Notes under the pieces: generated by a model
The model's database searches: none
What the model saw: the letters and a program-made list of their open reading frames with translations, nothing else
Told to the model about the DNA's origin: nothing
Program-made: the position numbers and the translations under genes
Part shown: piece after piece, positions 25,327-36,042 of the stretch
How the letters are laid out: each line of letters begins with the position of its first letter
Position numbering within the stretch: position 1 is the stretch's first letter
Origin: an uncultured Subdoligranulum sp.
Lineage (GTDB): Bacteria; Bacillota; Clostridia; Oscillospirales; Ruminococcaceae
Direction: 5' to 3'
Length of the DNA: 64,000 bases
NCBI RefSeq assembly: GCF_963931595.1
Contig: NZ_OZ007030.1
Location: forward strand, 1,108,481 to 1,172,480

Positions 25327-27264
25327 ATGAAATACAGCTTTTCCGCATTTGAGAACGGCTTCATCCGCGCGGCTGCTGTCAGCCCGGCGCTGCGCGTGGC
25401 AGATTGTGCTTATAATGTGGAGCAGATTATAGAAGCGATGCAGGCGTTTGCGGCGGAAAACGTGCAGCTTCTCTGCCTGCCGGAACTGAGCCTGACGGGA
25501 TATACCTGCAGTGATCTTTTTCTGCAGGCACCTCTGCTGCGTGGCGCAGAAACGGGCCTGACGGAGATTCTGCAGGCCAGCAAAGGCCTGAATCTGGTGA
25601 CTGTGGTCGGTGTGCCGGTACGCCACAACGGAAAGCTCTACAACTGCGCGGCCGTGGTATGCGGTGGCGAGCTGCTGGGGCTTGTCCCCAAGACGTATCT
25701 GCCCAATTACAGCGAGTTTTATGAGCAGCGCCATTTTGTGTCTGGCATGCGGGAAGCCGAGTGCATCGAATACGCCGGCCAGGAGACGCTGATTGGTACG
25801 CAGCTGCTGTTTGCCTGCAAACAGATGCCGGATTTTGTTCTGGGCGTGGAGGTGTGCGAGGACCTTTGGGCACCTGTTCCTCCCAGCTGTGCCCATGCAC
25901 TGGCAGGGGCCACGGTCATCGCCAATCTTTCCGCCAGTGATGAAACGATCGGAAAGGCCGCTTATCGTGAGCAGCTGGTTGCCGGGCAAAGCGGACGTTT
26001 GCTGTGCGCGTATCTGTATGCGGATGCGGGCCATGGAGAAAGCACCACCGACATGACCTTTGCCGGGCACAATCTGATTGCCGAAAACGGGGCAATCCTT
26101 GCCCGGACAGTTCCCTTTTCAGGTGAAGAGGCAATCACCGAACTGGATCTGGGCCGGATGGTACAGGAGCGTCAGCGCAACACATCGTTTGTTCCGCAGA
26201 CCCTGGGATATACCACAGTGGAGTTTGAACTGATGCCGGCGACACTTTGCCTGGCAAGACAGGTCTCCCCCACCCCCTTTGTTCCGCAGGATGCTGCCGC
26301 CCGCGCGGAGCGCTGCGAGCTGATCCTGCGCATTCAGGCGGAGGGACTGGCCAAGCGTATGGAGCATACGCACGCGCGCTGTGCCGTTCTGGGCATCTCC
26401 GGCGGCCTGGACAGCTGCCTGGCACTGCTGGTGGCGGTGCGCGCCTGCAAGGTGCTGGGACGGGATCCCAAAGACATTGTGGCGCTGACCATGCCCTGCT
26501 TCGGTACGACCAAACGCACCCGCTCCAATGCGGAGATCCTTTGCGAAGCGCTGGGCGTAACCTTCGGCGAAATCAACATCACCGATACCGTCAACCGGCA
26601 TTTTGCAGATATCGGACAGGATCCCGCCAACTACGATGTCACATTTGAGAATTGCCAGGCCCGTGTGCGTACACTGGAACTCATGGATTATGCCAACAAA
26701 AACGGCGGTTTTGTGATTGGCACAGGCGACCTGAGCGAGTTGGCGCTGGGCTGGGCCACGTACAACGGCGATCACATGAGCATGTATGGCGTCAATGCGG
26801 GCGTGCCCAAGACGCTGGTCCGCCACATCGTCCGTTACGTGGCGGATACCTGCGGGGAGGAAACCCTGAGCCGCGTCCTGATGGATATTCTGGATACGCC
26901 GGTCAGCCCGGAACTCCTGCCCACGGCGGAGGATGGCAGCATTGCGCAGCAGACAGAGAAGCTGGTCGGTCCCTATGAGCTTCACGACTTCTATCTCTAC
27001 TATGTGCTTCGCTTTGGATTCGGCCCGGTCAAAATCTATCATCTGGCCAGAACGGCGTTCGGCGAAAAATACGAGCCGGAAGTTCTGCTGCATTGGCTGA
27101 AGAATTTTTACCGGCGCTTCTTTGCCCAGCAATTCAAGAGAAGCTGTCTGCCGGATGGCCCGAAGGTGGGCTCGGTCACGCTGTCGCCCCGTGGGGACTG
27201 GCGGATGCCCAGCGACGCCTGCAATGCACTGTGGATGGCAGAACTGGAAAAGAGCGCATTGTAA
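25327..27264 (+). CDS. nadE: Glutamine-dependent NAD+ synthase
   Basis: Makes NAD+ from deamido-NAD+, ATP and glutamine. The 645-residue protein fuses an N-terminal nitrilase-like glutaminase domain to a C-terminal synthetase domain. The glutaminase domain has Glu in LCLPELSLTGYTCSDLF, Lys in LVPKTYLPNYSEFYE and Cys in LGVEVCEDLWAP. The synthetase domain has a PP-loop motif (GISGGLDSCLALLV) near residue 357 and the downstream GTGDLSELALGWATYNGDHMS. Length and order match the long glutamine-dependent enzymes. AAGGAAGG precedes ATG 25327. A TauE-like pseudogene follows. Confidence 0.96.
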   Translation: MKYSFSAFENGFIRAAAVSPALRVADCAYNVEQIIEAMQAFAAENVQLLCLPELSLTGYTCSDLFLQAPLLRGAETGLTEILQASKGLNLVTVVGVPVRHNGKLYNCAAVVCGGELLGLVPKTYLPNYSEFYEQRHFVSGMREAECIEYAGQETLIGTQLLFACKQMPDFVLGVEVCEDLWAPVPPSCAHALAGATVIANLSASDETIGKAAYREQLVAGQSGRLLCAYLYADAGHGESTTDMTFAGHNLIAENGAILARTVPFSGEEAITELDLGRMVQERQRNTSFVPQTLGYTTVEFELMPATLCLARQVSPTPFVPQDAAARAERCELILRIQAEGLAKRMEHTHARCAVLGISGGLDSCLALLVAVRACKVLGRDPKDIVALTMPCFGTTKRTRSNAEILCEALGVTFGEINITDTVNRHFADIGQDPANYDVTFENCQARVRTLELMDYANKNGGFVIGTGDLSELALGWATYNGDHMSMYGVNAGVPKTLVRHIVRYVADTCGEETLSRVLMDILDTPVSPELLPTAEDGSIAQQTEKLVGPYELHDFYLYYVLRFGFGPVKIYHLARTAFGEKYEPEVLLHWLKNFYRRFFAQQFKRSCLPDGPKVGSVTLSPRGDWRMPSDACNALWMAELEKSAL

Positions 27265-27347
27265 AATGGTAAGGGGTTTTCCCTGTTTTCCCAAAATCAC
27301 GGAACAATAGAGGGTTTGTCAGAAGGTATGTTGGAAGGTGATCTTGG

Positions 27348-28169
27348 GTGTCTGGCGTTTTCTCCCCGTTCACGGCGATTGCTGTGGATGGGTTTCCCCT
27401 GTGGATAGTACTGATGATCTGTGTGGGTGTATTTCTGGCTTCCTTTATGGATGCAATCGCTGGTGGAGGCGGCATTATCTCGGTTCCTACCTATCTGATT
27501 GCCTTTACGGGGCTCCCCACCCACTATGCCCTGGGCACAAACAAGCTTTCCTCTGCGATGGGAACGATATTTTCCACGGGTTGTTTTATCCGGCAGGGGT
27601 ATGTGGACTGGAAGCTCTTTGCACCGGCGGCCGTCTTTTCTCTGCTGGGCTCTGTGGGAGGAACCTGACTGCAGCTGCGCACTCCGGATGTGATCCTGAA
27701 ATACCTGCTGCTGGCAGTTCTGCCTGTGGTGGCTGTGGTGACATTGCGCACGCACAACTGGCCGGATGAGCCGGCCAGCATGGACTTCCGTCACCGTGTA
27801 GCGGTGGTATGGGCAGCTTCGCTGCTCATCGGTGCCTACGACGGTTATTATGGACCCGGTACCGGCACCTTTCTGATGCTGATCTTTATCCGTCTGGGAA
27901 AGATGGATACCCGGCATGCAGCCGGCGGCGTCAAAGTGATTAACCTGGCTTCCAATCTGGGCAGCCTTTTCACAGCCCTGACGGTGGGCAACGTCTACAT
28001 CGCTGTGGGGCTTATTGCTTCTGTCGCCTCCATTCTGGGGCATTATTTGGGAGCCGGTCTGGCCATCCGAAACGGCAGCCGTATTGTCAGGCCCACGGTA
28101 ATTCTGGTATTGGTTCTGCTGACCACCAAGGTGGGCAGCGAGATTCTCTTCCCCGGATTCTGGGGATAA
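27348..28169 (+). pseudogene. TauE/SafE-family membrane transporter interrupted by in-frame TGA
   Basis: Two open stretches, 27348-27665 and 27669-28169, lie in the same frame and are separated only by a TGA at 27666-27668. Together they would encode about 273 residues, a normal TauE/SafE anion-exporter size. Both family halves are present: GVFLASFMDAIAGGGGIISVP and the GTNKLSS signature in the first, GAYDGYYGPGTGTF and NLASNLGSLF in the second. The stop falls between GSVGGT and LQLRTPDVIL, within a helix-loop region. A CGA-to-TGA or TGG-to-TGA change is a simple explanation. GTG 27348 has GGAAGG 9 bases upstream. Readthrough or a sequencing error are alternatives; no selenocysteine signal was recognised. 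Confidence 0.85.
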
Positions 28170-28184
28170 CATACAGTCCGGCAT

Positions 28185-28231
28185 AGAAAAATCCCTGCTG
28201 ATGCAATTTGCATCAGCAGGGATTTTTCTAT
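28185..28231. terminator. Bidirectional terminator between the TauE-like gene and cobO
   Basis: A perfect 21-base stem (28185-28205 with 28209-28229) with a 3-base loop and A/T runs on both ends. Confidence 0.92.
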
Positions 28232-28266
28232 AAGCGGTTCAACGGTCAGAAGATCAAGCCCGACCG

Positions 28267-28764
28267 TCAGTATTCGATTCCCTCACGGGCAGGCACCCCC
28301 TTCGTATAAGGGTGCTGGCAGGCCCGCATTTCGGTGGAATAGTCGGCGGCGACTTGCATCCAGTCTGCGGGCATTCGGCCTGTCAAAACCACCTCAGAGG
28401 CTGCGTCAGCGCCCATGACCGTCTGCCGGAGCAGTTCCCGGTCCACCAGGTCGTTCTCATAGGCTGCGCAGGCTTCGTCCAGGATCAGAAGATCCCAGGG
28501 CAACGCGGCTGCCTGCTGCAGCGCCAGGGTTGCGTTTTCGCGGGCCTGGAGGCGTTCTGCGTCGTTCATCAGCCAGGTGAACTTGGCGTTGGGACAAGCG
28601 TATACAGCGGCGCCCAGGTGCTGCAGAGGGGCTATCTCGCCGCTGGATCCGTCTTTCAGGAACTGGACGATCACAACACGGCGCCCATGACCGAGGGCGC
28701 GCAGAGCCAGTCCCATGGCGGCGGTGGTTTTCCCCTTTCCATCACCCCAGTACAGATGTATCAT
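28267..28764 (-). CDS. cobO: Cob(I)yrinic acid a,c-diamide adenosyltransferase
   Basis: Adenosylates corrinoids using ATP. The 165-residue product opens with the CobO P-loop (YWGDGKGKTTAAMGLALRALGHG) and shows the family segments VVIVQFLKDG, LLILDEACAAYEND, VVLTGRMPADW, and the C-terminal HPYTKGVPAREGIEY. It is slightly shorter at the N-terminus than many CobO/BtuR proteins. No other cobalamin biosynthesis gene is nearby, so a salvage role is more likely than de novo synthesis. It lies just downstream of the terminator that follows the tRNA cluster, and its own promoter is not evident. Confidence 0.92.
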   Translation of the reverse strand: MIHLYWGDGKGKTTAAMGLALRALGHGRRVVIVQFLKDGSSGEIAPLQHLGAAVYACPNAKFTWLMNDAERLQARENATLALQQAAALPWDLLILDEACAAYENDLVDRELLRQTVMGADAASEVVLTGRMPADWMQVAADYSTEMRACQHPYTKGVPAREGIEY

Positions 28765-28782
28765 ACCAAACTCCTTTTACGC

Positions 28783-28817
28783 AAAAAAGAAACGCGTCAC
28801 AAACTGTGACGCGTTTT
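28783..28817 (-). terminator. Intrinsic terminator after tRNA cluster
   Basis: AACGCGTCACA (28791-28801) pairs with TGTGACGCGTT (28805-28815) and is followed on the minus strand by CTTTTTT. It lies directly after the last tRNA (Cys). Confidence 0.85.
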
Positions 28818-28891
28818 GGAGGTGACGACCAGATTTGAACTGGTGAATGAGGGTTTTGCAGACCCTTGCCTTACCACTTGGCCACGTCACC
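28817..28891 (-). tRNA. tRNA-Cys (GCA)
   Basis: Full cloverleaf with acceptor GGTGACG/CGTCACC. Anticodon loop CTGCAAA gives GCA. The discriminator is T, as expected for Cys, and the CCA end is encoded. Confidence 0.95.
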
Positions 28892-28937
28892 ATAATGAGT
28901 GAAAAACCGGCTTTGGGAGCCGGTTTCCACTGTTTGT

Positions 28938-29013
28938 TGGAGCGGCCGACGAGGCTCGAACTCGCTACCTCCACCTTGGCAAGGTGGCGCTCTACCAGAT
29001 GAGCTACGGCCGC
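28938..29013 (-). tRNA. tRNA-Gly (GCC), copy 1
   Basis: Acceptor GCGGCCG/CGGCCGC; anticodon loop TTGCCAA gives GCC; CCA encoded. Identical in sequence to the copy at 29294-29369. Confidence 0.96.
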
Positions 29014-29052
29014 ATATAAACACATTCTTAAGGAAAGAATGTGCAAGAACCT

Positions 29053-29128
29053 TGGTGCCTCCGATCGGAATCGAACCAATGACACGGGGATTTTCAGTCC
29101 CCTGCTCTACCGACTGAGCTACAGAGGC
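29053..29128 (-). tRNA. tRNA-Phe (GAA)
   Basis: Acceptor GCCTCTG pairs with CGGAGGC apart from minor wobble. Anticodon loop CTGAAAA gives GAA. Discriminator A and CCA are encoded. Confidence 0.95.
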
Positions 29129-29131
29129 AAA

Positions 29132-29208
29132 TGGCGACCCGAATCAGGCTCGAACTGACGACCTCTAGCGTGACAGGCTAGCGTTCTAACCAACTGAACT
29201 ACCGGGCC
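29132..29208 (-). tRNA. tRNA-Asp (GTC)
   Basis: Anticodon stem CTAGC/GCTAG with loop CTGTCAC gives GTC. Discriminator G, expected for Asp, and CCA are encoded. Confidence 0.95.
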
Positions 29209-29213
29209 ACATT

Positions 29214-29289
29214 TGGTGGAAGTTAACGGGCTCGAACCGCTGACCCTCTGCTTGTAAGGCAGATGCTCTCCCAGCTGAGCTAAACTTCC
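29214..29289 (-). tRNA. tRNA-Val (TAC)
   Basis: Acceptor GGAAGTT/AACTTCC; anticodon loop CTTACAA gives TAC; discriminator A and CCA encoded. Confidence 0.95.
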
Positions 29290-29293
29290 GCAA

Positions 29294-29369
29294 TGGAGCG
29301 GCCGACGAGGCTCGAACTCGCTACCTCCACCTTGGCAAGGTGGCGCTCTACCAGATGAGCTACGGCCGC
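29294..29369 (-). tRNA. tRNA-Gly (GCC), copy 2
   Basis: Sequence identical to 28938-29013, with encoded CCA. It is the promoter-proximal gene of the cluster. Confidence 0.96.
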
Positions 29370-29417
29370 ATATATCGGAGAGTTTTGCTCAGCCGCTCTC
29401 TCCGGGCGACGGGTATT

Positions 29418-29446
29418 ATTATATACAACCCCGGCGCATTTGTCAA
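29418..29446 (-). promoter_or_regulatory. Promoter of tRNA cluster
   Basis: Consensus TTGACA (29446-29441) and TATAAT (29423-29418) on the minus strand with a 17-base spacer, followed by a GC-rich tract typical of stable-RNA start regions. Confidence 0.88.
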
Positions 29447-29476
29447 CAGTTTTTTCCTATTTTTTTGCGATTTTTT

Positions 29477-30388
29477 TCAGCTTTTTTCTTGTGGCCTTTT
29501 TTCATCGCAGGAAGGCCATTTTTCAAGAAGATCATTCAGATCCACGCGGTATGCCTTGCCGCAGAACTGACAGTTTACCTCGGCAATGGGATCTTCGTCG
29601 CGCAATTTTTCCACTTCTTTTTTGCCCAGACTGCGCAGCATCGCTTCCACGCGGGTCATGCTGCAATCACATCGGTATCCCACATGATAGCTGTCCAGAA
29701 TATCCGGCTGGAATCCATCCAGCGCCATGGAAAGCATATCCTGGACGGTTTTCCCCTCCTCCAGCATGGTGGTCACGCTGGGCATGGCTTTGATGTTCTT
29801 TTCCAGACGGTCGATCTCTTCCTCGGTGGCACCTGGCAGCAGCTGCACAATGAAACCACCTGCACAGCGCACACTCAGATCGGTATCCACCAGCACGCCC
29901 AGGGCGCACACAGTAGGCACCTGTTCGCTGATGGCAAAATAGGCGGTGATATCCTCGGCGATCTCGCCCGTGGTCAGGGGAACCTGGCCCACATACGGCT
30001 CACGCATTCCCAGGTCGCGGATGACATCCAGCGTGCCGTCCTTACCAACGGCCGCGCCTACATTCAGATGGCCGTCCTCCCGGGGCGGCAGTTCCACAAT
30101 GGGATGTTCCACATAGCCTTTCGCGTTGCCGGTACCGTCCGAAACCGCCAGCAGGCGCCCCGCAGGGCCGCCGCCCTTGATCTGGACGGTGATGGAGTCC
30201 CGGGTGCTCTTCAGCATAATGCCCATCATCGAGGTGGCTGTCAGCAGACGGCCCAGGGCAGCGGTCGTGACGGCACTGGTCTTATGCAGCCGCTCCATTT
30301 TGCGGACCATCTCCGTTGAGTCCACGCCGTAAAATACAATGCCGCCGTTTTCGGAAATACCGCGCAGCATATTGTGATTCTGTTCCAT
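29477..30388 (-). CDS. hslO: Hsp33 redox-regulated chaperone
   Basis: Holdase chaperone activated by oxidation. The 303-residue protein has the N-terminal substrate-binding domain (ATSMMGIMLKS, QIKGGGPAGRLLA) and a C-terminal zinc redox switch, seen as CDC (RCDCSMTRVE) and CQFC (NCQFCGKAY). It is the last gene of a minus-strand series and starts immediately after the methyltransferase stop, so translational coupling is likely. A short lysine-rich tail ends the protein. No oddities. Confidence 0.95.
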   Translation of the reverse strand: MEQNHNMLRGISENGGIVFYGVDSTEMVRKMERLHKTSAVTTAALGRLLTATSMMGIMLKSTRDSITVQIKGGGPAGRLLAVSDGTGNAKGYVEHPIVELPPREDGHLNVGAAVGKDGTLDVIRDLGMREPYVGQVPLTTGEIAEDITAYFAISEQVPTVCALGVLVDTDLSVRCAGGFIVQLLPGATEEEIDRLEKNIKAMPSVTTMLEEGKTVQDMLSMALDGFQPDILDSYHVGYRCDCSMTRVEAMLRSLGKKEVEKLRDEDPIAEVNCQFCGKAYRVDLNDLLEKWPSCDEKRPQEKS

Positions 30389-31150
30389 TTAGGCTTTCTC
30401 CTCCTGGGTGTATTGCTTGATGGCGGTAATGATCCACCGGGGGCTGTCTGGACGGACAGGACCGAAGTCCTCCCCGTCCGAAACCCGTGCCACCGAAAAA
30501 CCATAGCGCTGCAAAAGAGCCGTAACGGTTTCCAAAGGGTAACTGTACTCACAGAAAGACTCTGTAAAGTGTTCCCCGGTATCCCGGTAAGTAATATCGA
30601 TGGCAATCTCCACGCGGCCCGTGGCTTCGTCGTACTGGTTGGTCCAGTGGCAAAGGGCGTCCTCTGCTTCCAGATCAAAGGTCTGGCCCGCTAGAATGTG
30701 CTGATGTTTGTAAGGGGTATTCAGGTCGAAAACAAACACGCCGCCCTTTTCCATGAAGTAAGCGGCATTGCGGATGGCCTGCTCAAAACGGTCCTGGGGG
30801 CCGATATGGCTGAAGGTATCAAAGGTGGAGACCGCGGCACGGATCGTCCCGTAGAGATCCAGTTCCAGAAGATCCTGCTGAAGCAGCAGAAGCTTCCCGG
30901 TAAGCCCCAGCTCGTCCGCCTTTTCCCGCAGTACACTGAGCATCTCTTCCGAGCGGTCAATGCCGATCACATCGTATCCGGCCTGGGTAAGCATCAGCGT
31001 CAGATCTCCGGTGCCGCAGCCCAGATCAGCAAGGATCCCCTCCGTTACCCCGTGCGCAGCCAGTTCATTCTGAATATAGGCAAACAGGGCGTCGTAGTCT
31101 GCGGCGCCGTTGAACTCGTCATAAAAATAGGCAAACTCGTTATACGCCAT
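30389..31150 (-). CDS. Class I SAM-dependent methyltransferase
   Basis: A 253-residue protein with the Rossmann-type methyltransferase motif I (ILADLGCGTGDLTLML, about residues 39-54), an acidic residue at the end of strand two (VIGIDRSEEML) and later segments VSTFDTFSHI and GGVFVFDLNTPYK. This makes it a member of the Methyltransf_25 type with an unknown substrate. It overlaps ysxC by 11 bases and abuts hslO, placing it in the middle of the lon-ysxC-hslO operon. The position suggests a housekeeping role, but the sequence does not define the target. Confidence 0.85.
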   Translation of the reverse strand: MAYNEFAYFYDEFNGAADYDALFAYIQNELAAHGVTEGILADLGCGTGDLTLMLTQAGYDVIGIDRSEEMLSVLREKADELGLTGKLLLLQQDLLELDLYGTIRAAVSTFDTFSHIGPQDRFEQAIRNAAYFMEKGGVFVFDLNTPYKHQHILAGQTFDLEAEDALCHWTNQYDEATGRVEIAIDITYRDTGEHFTESFCEYSYPLETVTALLQRYGFSVARVSDGEDFGPVRPDSPRWIITAIKQYTQEEKA

Positions 31151-31742
31151 GGTCCGCCTCTTGGTTCATCTGCGCTTCTAGGCGGGCCCGCAGTGCCTCC
31201 ATGCCGTAGCCGTTTTCGGCACTGGTCAGAAAGACGCCAAGACATCCGTAGGGGGCGCAGAGCTCTTCAAATTCGGCCTGACAGGCAGCCATCTGGGATT
31301 TTTTCAGCTTATCAGCCTTGGTCAGCGCAACTACAAAGGGAATGCGGTGGAAGTGCAGGTATTCCAGCATCTGGACATCGTCCGCACTGGGAGCATGGCG
31401 GCAATCCAGCAGCTGGATCAGCAGACAGACGGCACGGCCTGCCTCAAAGTAGCTGTTGATCAGCTCATCCCAGCGCTCTCTGTCGGCGTTGGAAACCTTG
31501 GCATAACCGTACCCGGGAAGATCCACAAAATAGGCAGTATCTGCCTTATAGAAGTTGATGGTGGCCGTCTTGCCCGGCGTAGAACTGACGCGGGCCAGGT
31601 TTTTGCGGTTGCACAGCTTGTTGATCAGGCTGGATTTGCCCACGTTGGACCGGCCGGAAAAGACAATCTCGGGCCGGTCACTGTCCGGCAGCTGCCGGGA
31701 CAAACCGTAGGAGGCAAGAAATTCACAGTTATTATAATTCAT
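31140..31742 (-). CDS. ysxC: Ribosome biogenesis GTPase YsxC/EngB
   Basis: Essential GTPase for late 50S subunit assembly. The 200-residue product has G1 GRSNVGKSS, G3 DLPGYGYA and G4 TKADK motifs in order, with the family-specific FSGRSNVGKSSLIN and NFYKADTAYFVDLPG contexts. It starts 10 bases after lon, the usual lon-ysxC arrangement in Firmicutes, and overlaps the methyltransferase gene downstream. Confidence 0.96.
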   Translation of the reverse strand: MNYNNCEFLASYGLSRQLPDSDRPEIVFSGRSNVGKSSLINKLCNRKNLARVSSTPGKTATINFYKADTAYFVDLPGYGYAKVSNADRERWDELINSYFEAGRAVCLLIQLLDCRHAPSADDVQMLEYLHFHRIPFVVALTKADKLKKSQMAACQAEFEELCAPYGCLGVFLTSAENGYGMEALRARLEAQMNQEADHGV

Positions 31743-31752
31743 GAGAATCCTT

Positions 31753-34194
<2,442 letters not shown>

Positions 34195-34196
34195 GC

Positions 34197-35159
34197 TTAC
34201 TCTCCCATAGCCTGGAGTACAGGCGCATTTTGTGCGAGTTTTGGCGGCAAAAGAAGTTGAATGCTGTGCCGTGCCACCTCGGCGTGCAGATTCATTTGTG
34301 GTGAGCATTCACCGTCCAGCGTGGTTATCAGCGGACGCTGGTCCAGTACTTGTATATCAATGGAGCTTGTGCGGAAGAAGGTCATATAAGGGGCAAAGGG
34401 CTTGGTGACCTGTCCGTCGGGCGTGAGATGCTCTCCGCGACGATATCCGCGCAGAAGACCGGCCAGACGGATCCGTGGTACGGGTTTGAGCAGGACTACA
34501 TCCAGCAAACCGTCGTCCATCTGCGCATATGGTGCAGCGCAGTAGCCGCCGCCGTACATCCGGGCATTGCAGATGGCCAGCATCATGTAGGTGCCCTGGA
34601 ATTCTTCCGTATCCGTTCTGATACGAAGTGTATGACGGAAAGAACTGCAGATTGCCTCCAGAATGGACAGCGTGTAGGCAGTCGTACCGCCGCACAGCGG
34701 TACGCGACGCCATTTGGGTATCCCGTTGGCAACCTGTGCATCGATTCCGGCGGCGTAAATCTCAATACCGTACCCTTGAGGTGTACGGATCAGATCGGCC
34801 GGAAAAGAATGCGCGGCCAGCTGGGCGTCCAGATCCAGAAAATCAGACTGAGTCCCAAAATTGCGGATATAGTCATTACCGCTGCCGCAGGGAATGCAGC
34901 CCACCGAAATCTGTTCATGCCCGGCGGCGCCCTGCAAAATCTCGTTCAGCGTGCCATCCCCGCCACAGGCGTAGATGCGTGCCTCTTCCCCATTCTCGGC
35001 ACAGGCGGCCGCAACCTGGCGGGCGTGCCCGGCCCGGCGGGTGATCACGATGGTGGGGGTGATGCCGGCACGTTCTGCAGCAGACCGGATGCGCGGCAGC
35101 AAAGTGACGCTGGCGTCCGCTTTTCCGGCGGTGGGATTGATGACAAACAGATATTGCAT
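34197..35159 (-). CDS. Diacylglycerol/lipid kinase family protein
   Basis: A 320-residue protein of the YegS/DgkB lipid-kinase family. The N-terminal catalytic domain begins MQYLFVINPTAGK and carries the nucleotide-binding GGDGTLNE motif (about residues 64-71) and PCGSGNDYIRNFG. A C-terminal beta-rich domain follows (DGLLDVVLLKPVPR). ATG 35159 is preferred: GGGAGG precedes it, whereas the longer frame to 35702 crosses the intergenic region and the divergent DUF421 gene. The lipid substrate is not determined by sequence. It is the first gene of the lon-ysxC-hslO minus-strand operon. Confidence 0.9.
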   Translation of the reverse strand: MQYLFVINPTAGKADASVTLLPRIRSAAERAGITPTIVITRRAGHARQVAAACAENGEEARIYACGGDGTLNEILQGAAGHEQISVGCIPCGSGNDYIRNFGTQSDFLDLDAQLAAHSFPADLIRTPQGYGIEIYAAGIDAQVANGIPKWRRVPLCGGTTAYTLSILEAICSSFRHTLRIRTDTEEFQGTYMMLAICNARMYGGGYCAAPYAQMDDGLLDVVLLKPVPRIRLAGLLRGYRRGEHLTPDGQVTKPFAPYMTFFRTSSIDIQVLDQRPLITTLDGECSPQMNLHAEVARHSIQLLLPPKLAQNAPVLQAMGE

Positions 35160-35204
35160 GCCGCCGCCTCCCTTTTTCCTAACACCTAGATACAAGTAGT
35201 ATTT

Positions 35205-35233
35205 ATTGTAACTTTTTCTTGCAAAAAGTGCAA
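35205..35233 (-). promoter_or_regulatory. Promoter for the lipid kinase-lon operon
   Basis: On the minus strand TTGCAC (35233-35228) and TACAAT (35210-35205) have a 17-base spacer. A short CTTGCAAAAAGTGCAAG inverted repeat overlaps the -35 region (about 35218-35234) and is a possible operator. A weaker rightward promoter (TTGCAA at 35219-35224, GATAAA at 35242-35247) overlaps it and faces the DUF421 gene. Confidence 0.65.
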
Positions 35234-35291
35234 GAGGGTGGGATAAACTGTTATCCTTCTGCTCAAAATAAAACAGAACGGAGGCGGTTCC

Positions 35292-35981
35292 ATGCAGAAG
35301 GTCCTGACGGAGATCGGCCAGGTTACCCTGACAAGCATCTTTTCTCTGGCGATGATGTTCTTGATCACACGCTGGGGCGGAAAGCGACAGATTGCACAGA
35401 TGAGTCCTTTTGACTATCTCAATGCCGTGACAGTGGGCTCGATTGCTGCAGAACTGGCCACCAATCTGGAAGCCTGGTATCGCCCGCTGACGGCGTTGCT
35501 GGTGTATGGCGTGATTACCTGGATCGTGGAGGTATCGGCCTGTAAAAGTATTGAGCTGCGGACTTTCTGGAGCGGGCGTGCTGTGATTCTTATGAAGGAC
35601 GGTGTCATCCTGAAAGAAAATCTGCGCAAGGCCACCATCGATCTGAATGAATTTCTGGGGCAGGCACGGATTGCCGGCTATTTCGACCCCAACGAAATTC
35701 AAACGGCCATTCTGGAAAACAACGGACAGATCAGCTTTTTGCCGAAAAGCAAATCACGGCCGGCCACGCCACAGGATTTCGGAATCGCCACCGAGCCAAC
35801 CAGTGCCTGGTATGACCTGATTCTGGACGGGCGCCTGATCTCCGACAATCTGAAAGCGGCGGGGCGTGATGAACGATGGCTGGACAATCAGCTTCACAGC
35901 AAAGGGATCGGAACACGAAAAGACGTGTTTTATGCTGCTTGTGATCAGCAGGGGCGTTTCTTTGCCTGCCGCGGTTCCTGA
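35292..35981 (+). CDS. DUF421 membrane protein (YetF-like), copy 1
   Basis: A 229-residue protein with about three N-terminal hydrophobic helices (residues 10-85, ending before KSIELRTFWSG). A soluble YetF-like domain follows with the family segments RAVILMKDGVILKENLRKA and LDEFL-like NEFLGQARIAGYFD. DUF421 proteins are common in spore-formers, where some affect spore inner-membrane properties; others have no known role. ACGGAGG lies 8 bases before ATG 35292. A second, more diverged copy lies beside the gerA-type operon at 43797. It is monocistronic, bounded by a terminator. Confidence 0.88.
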   Translation: MQKVLTEIGQVTLTSIFSLAMMFLITRWGGKRQIAQMSPFDYLNAVTVGSIAAELATNLEAWYRPLTALLVYGVITWIVEVSACKSIELRTFWSGRAVILMKDGVILKENLRKATIDLNEFLGQARIAGYFDPNEIQTAILENNGQISFLPKSKSRPATPQDFGIATEPTSAWYDLILDGRLISDNLKAAGRDERWLDNQLHSKGIGTRKDVFYAACDQQGRFFACRGS

Positions 35982-35993
35982 GTGGGGATAATA

Positions 35994-36026
35994 AAGGGGC
36001 CGGAGCAAAAGCTCCGGCCCGGTTTA
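35994..36026. terminator. Bidirectional terminator after DUF421 copy 1
   Basis: GGGCCGGAGC (35997-36006) pairs with GCTCCGGCCC (36011-36020). A/T-rich flanks serve both the DUF421 gene and the convergent rubrerythrin gene. Confidence 0.8.
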
Positions 36027-36042
36027 CGCCTTTTGGAGTAAA

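Noticed and set aside
27660..27690. Selenocysteine readthrough at the TauE in-frame TGA
   Set aside because: No selenocysteine hairpin is recognisable just downstream and TauE proteins are not known selenoproteins; a nonsense change or sequencing error is simpler.
28817..29369. Repeated tRNA-Gly sequence as a CRISPR or other direct-repeat array
   Set aside because: The repeats are complete tRNA genes with encoded CCA, separated by other tRNAs.
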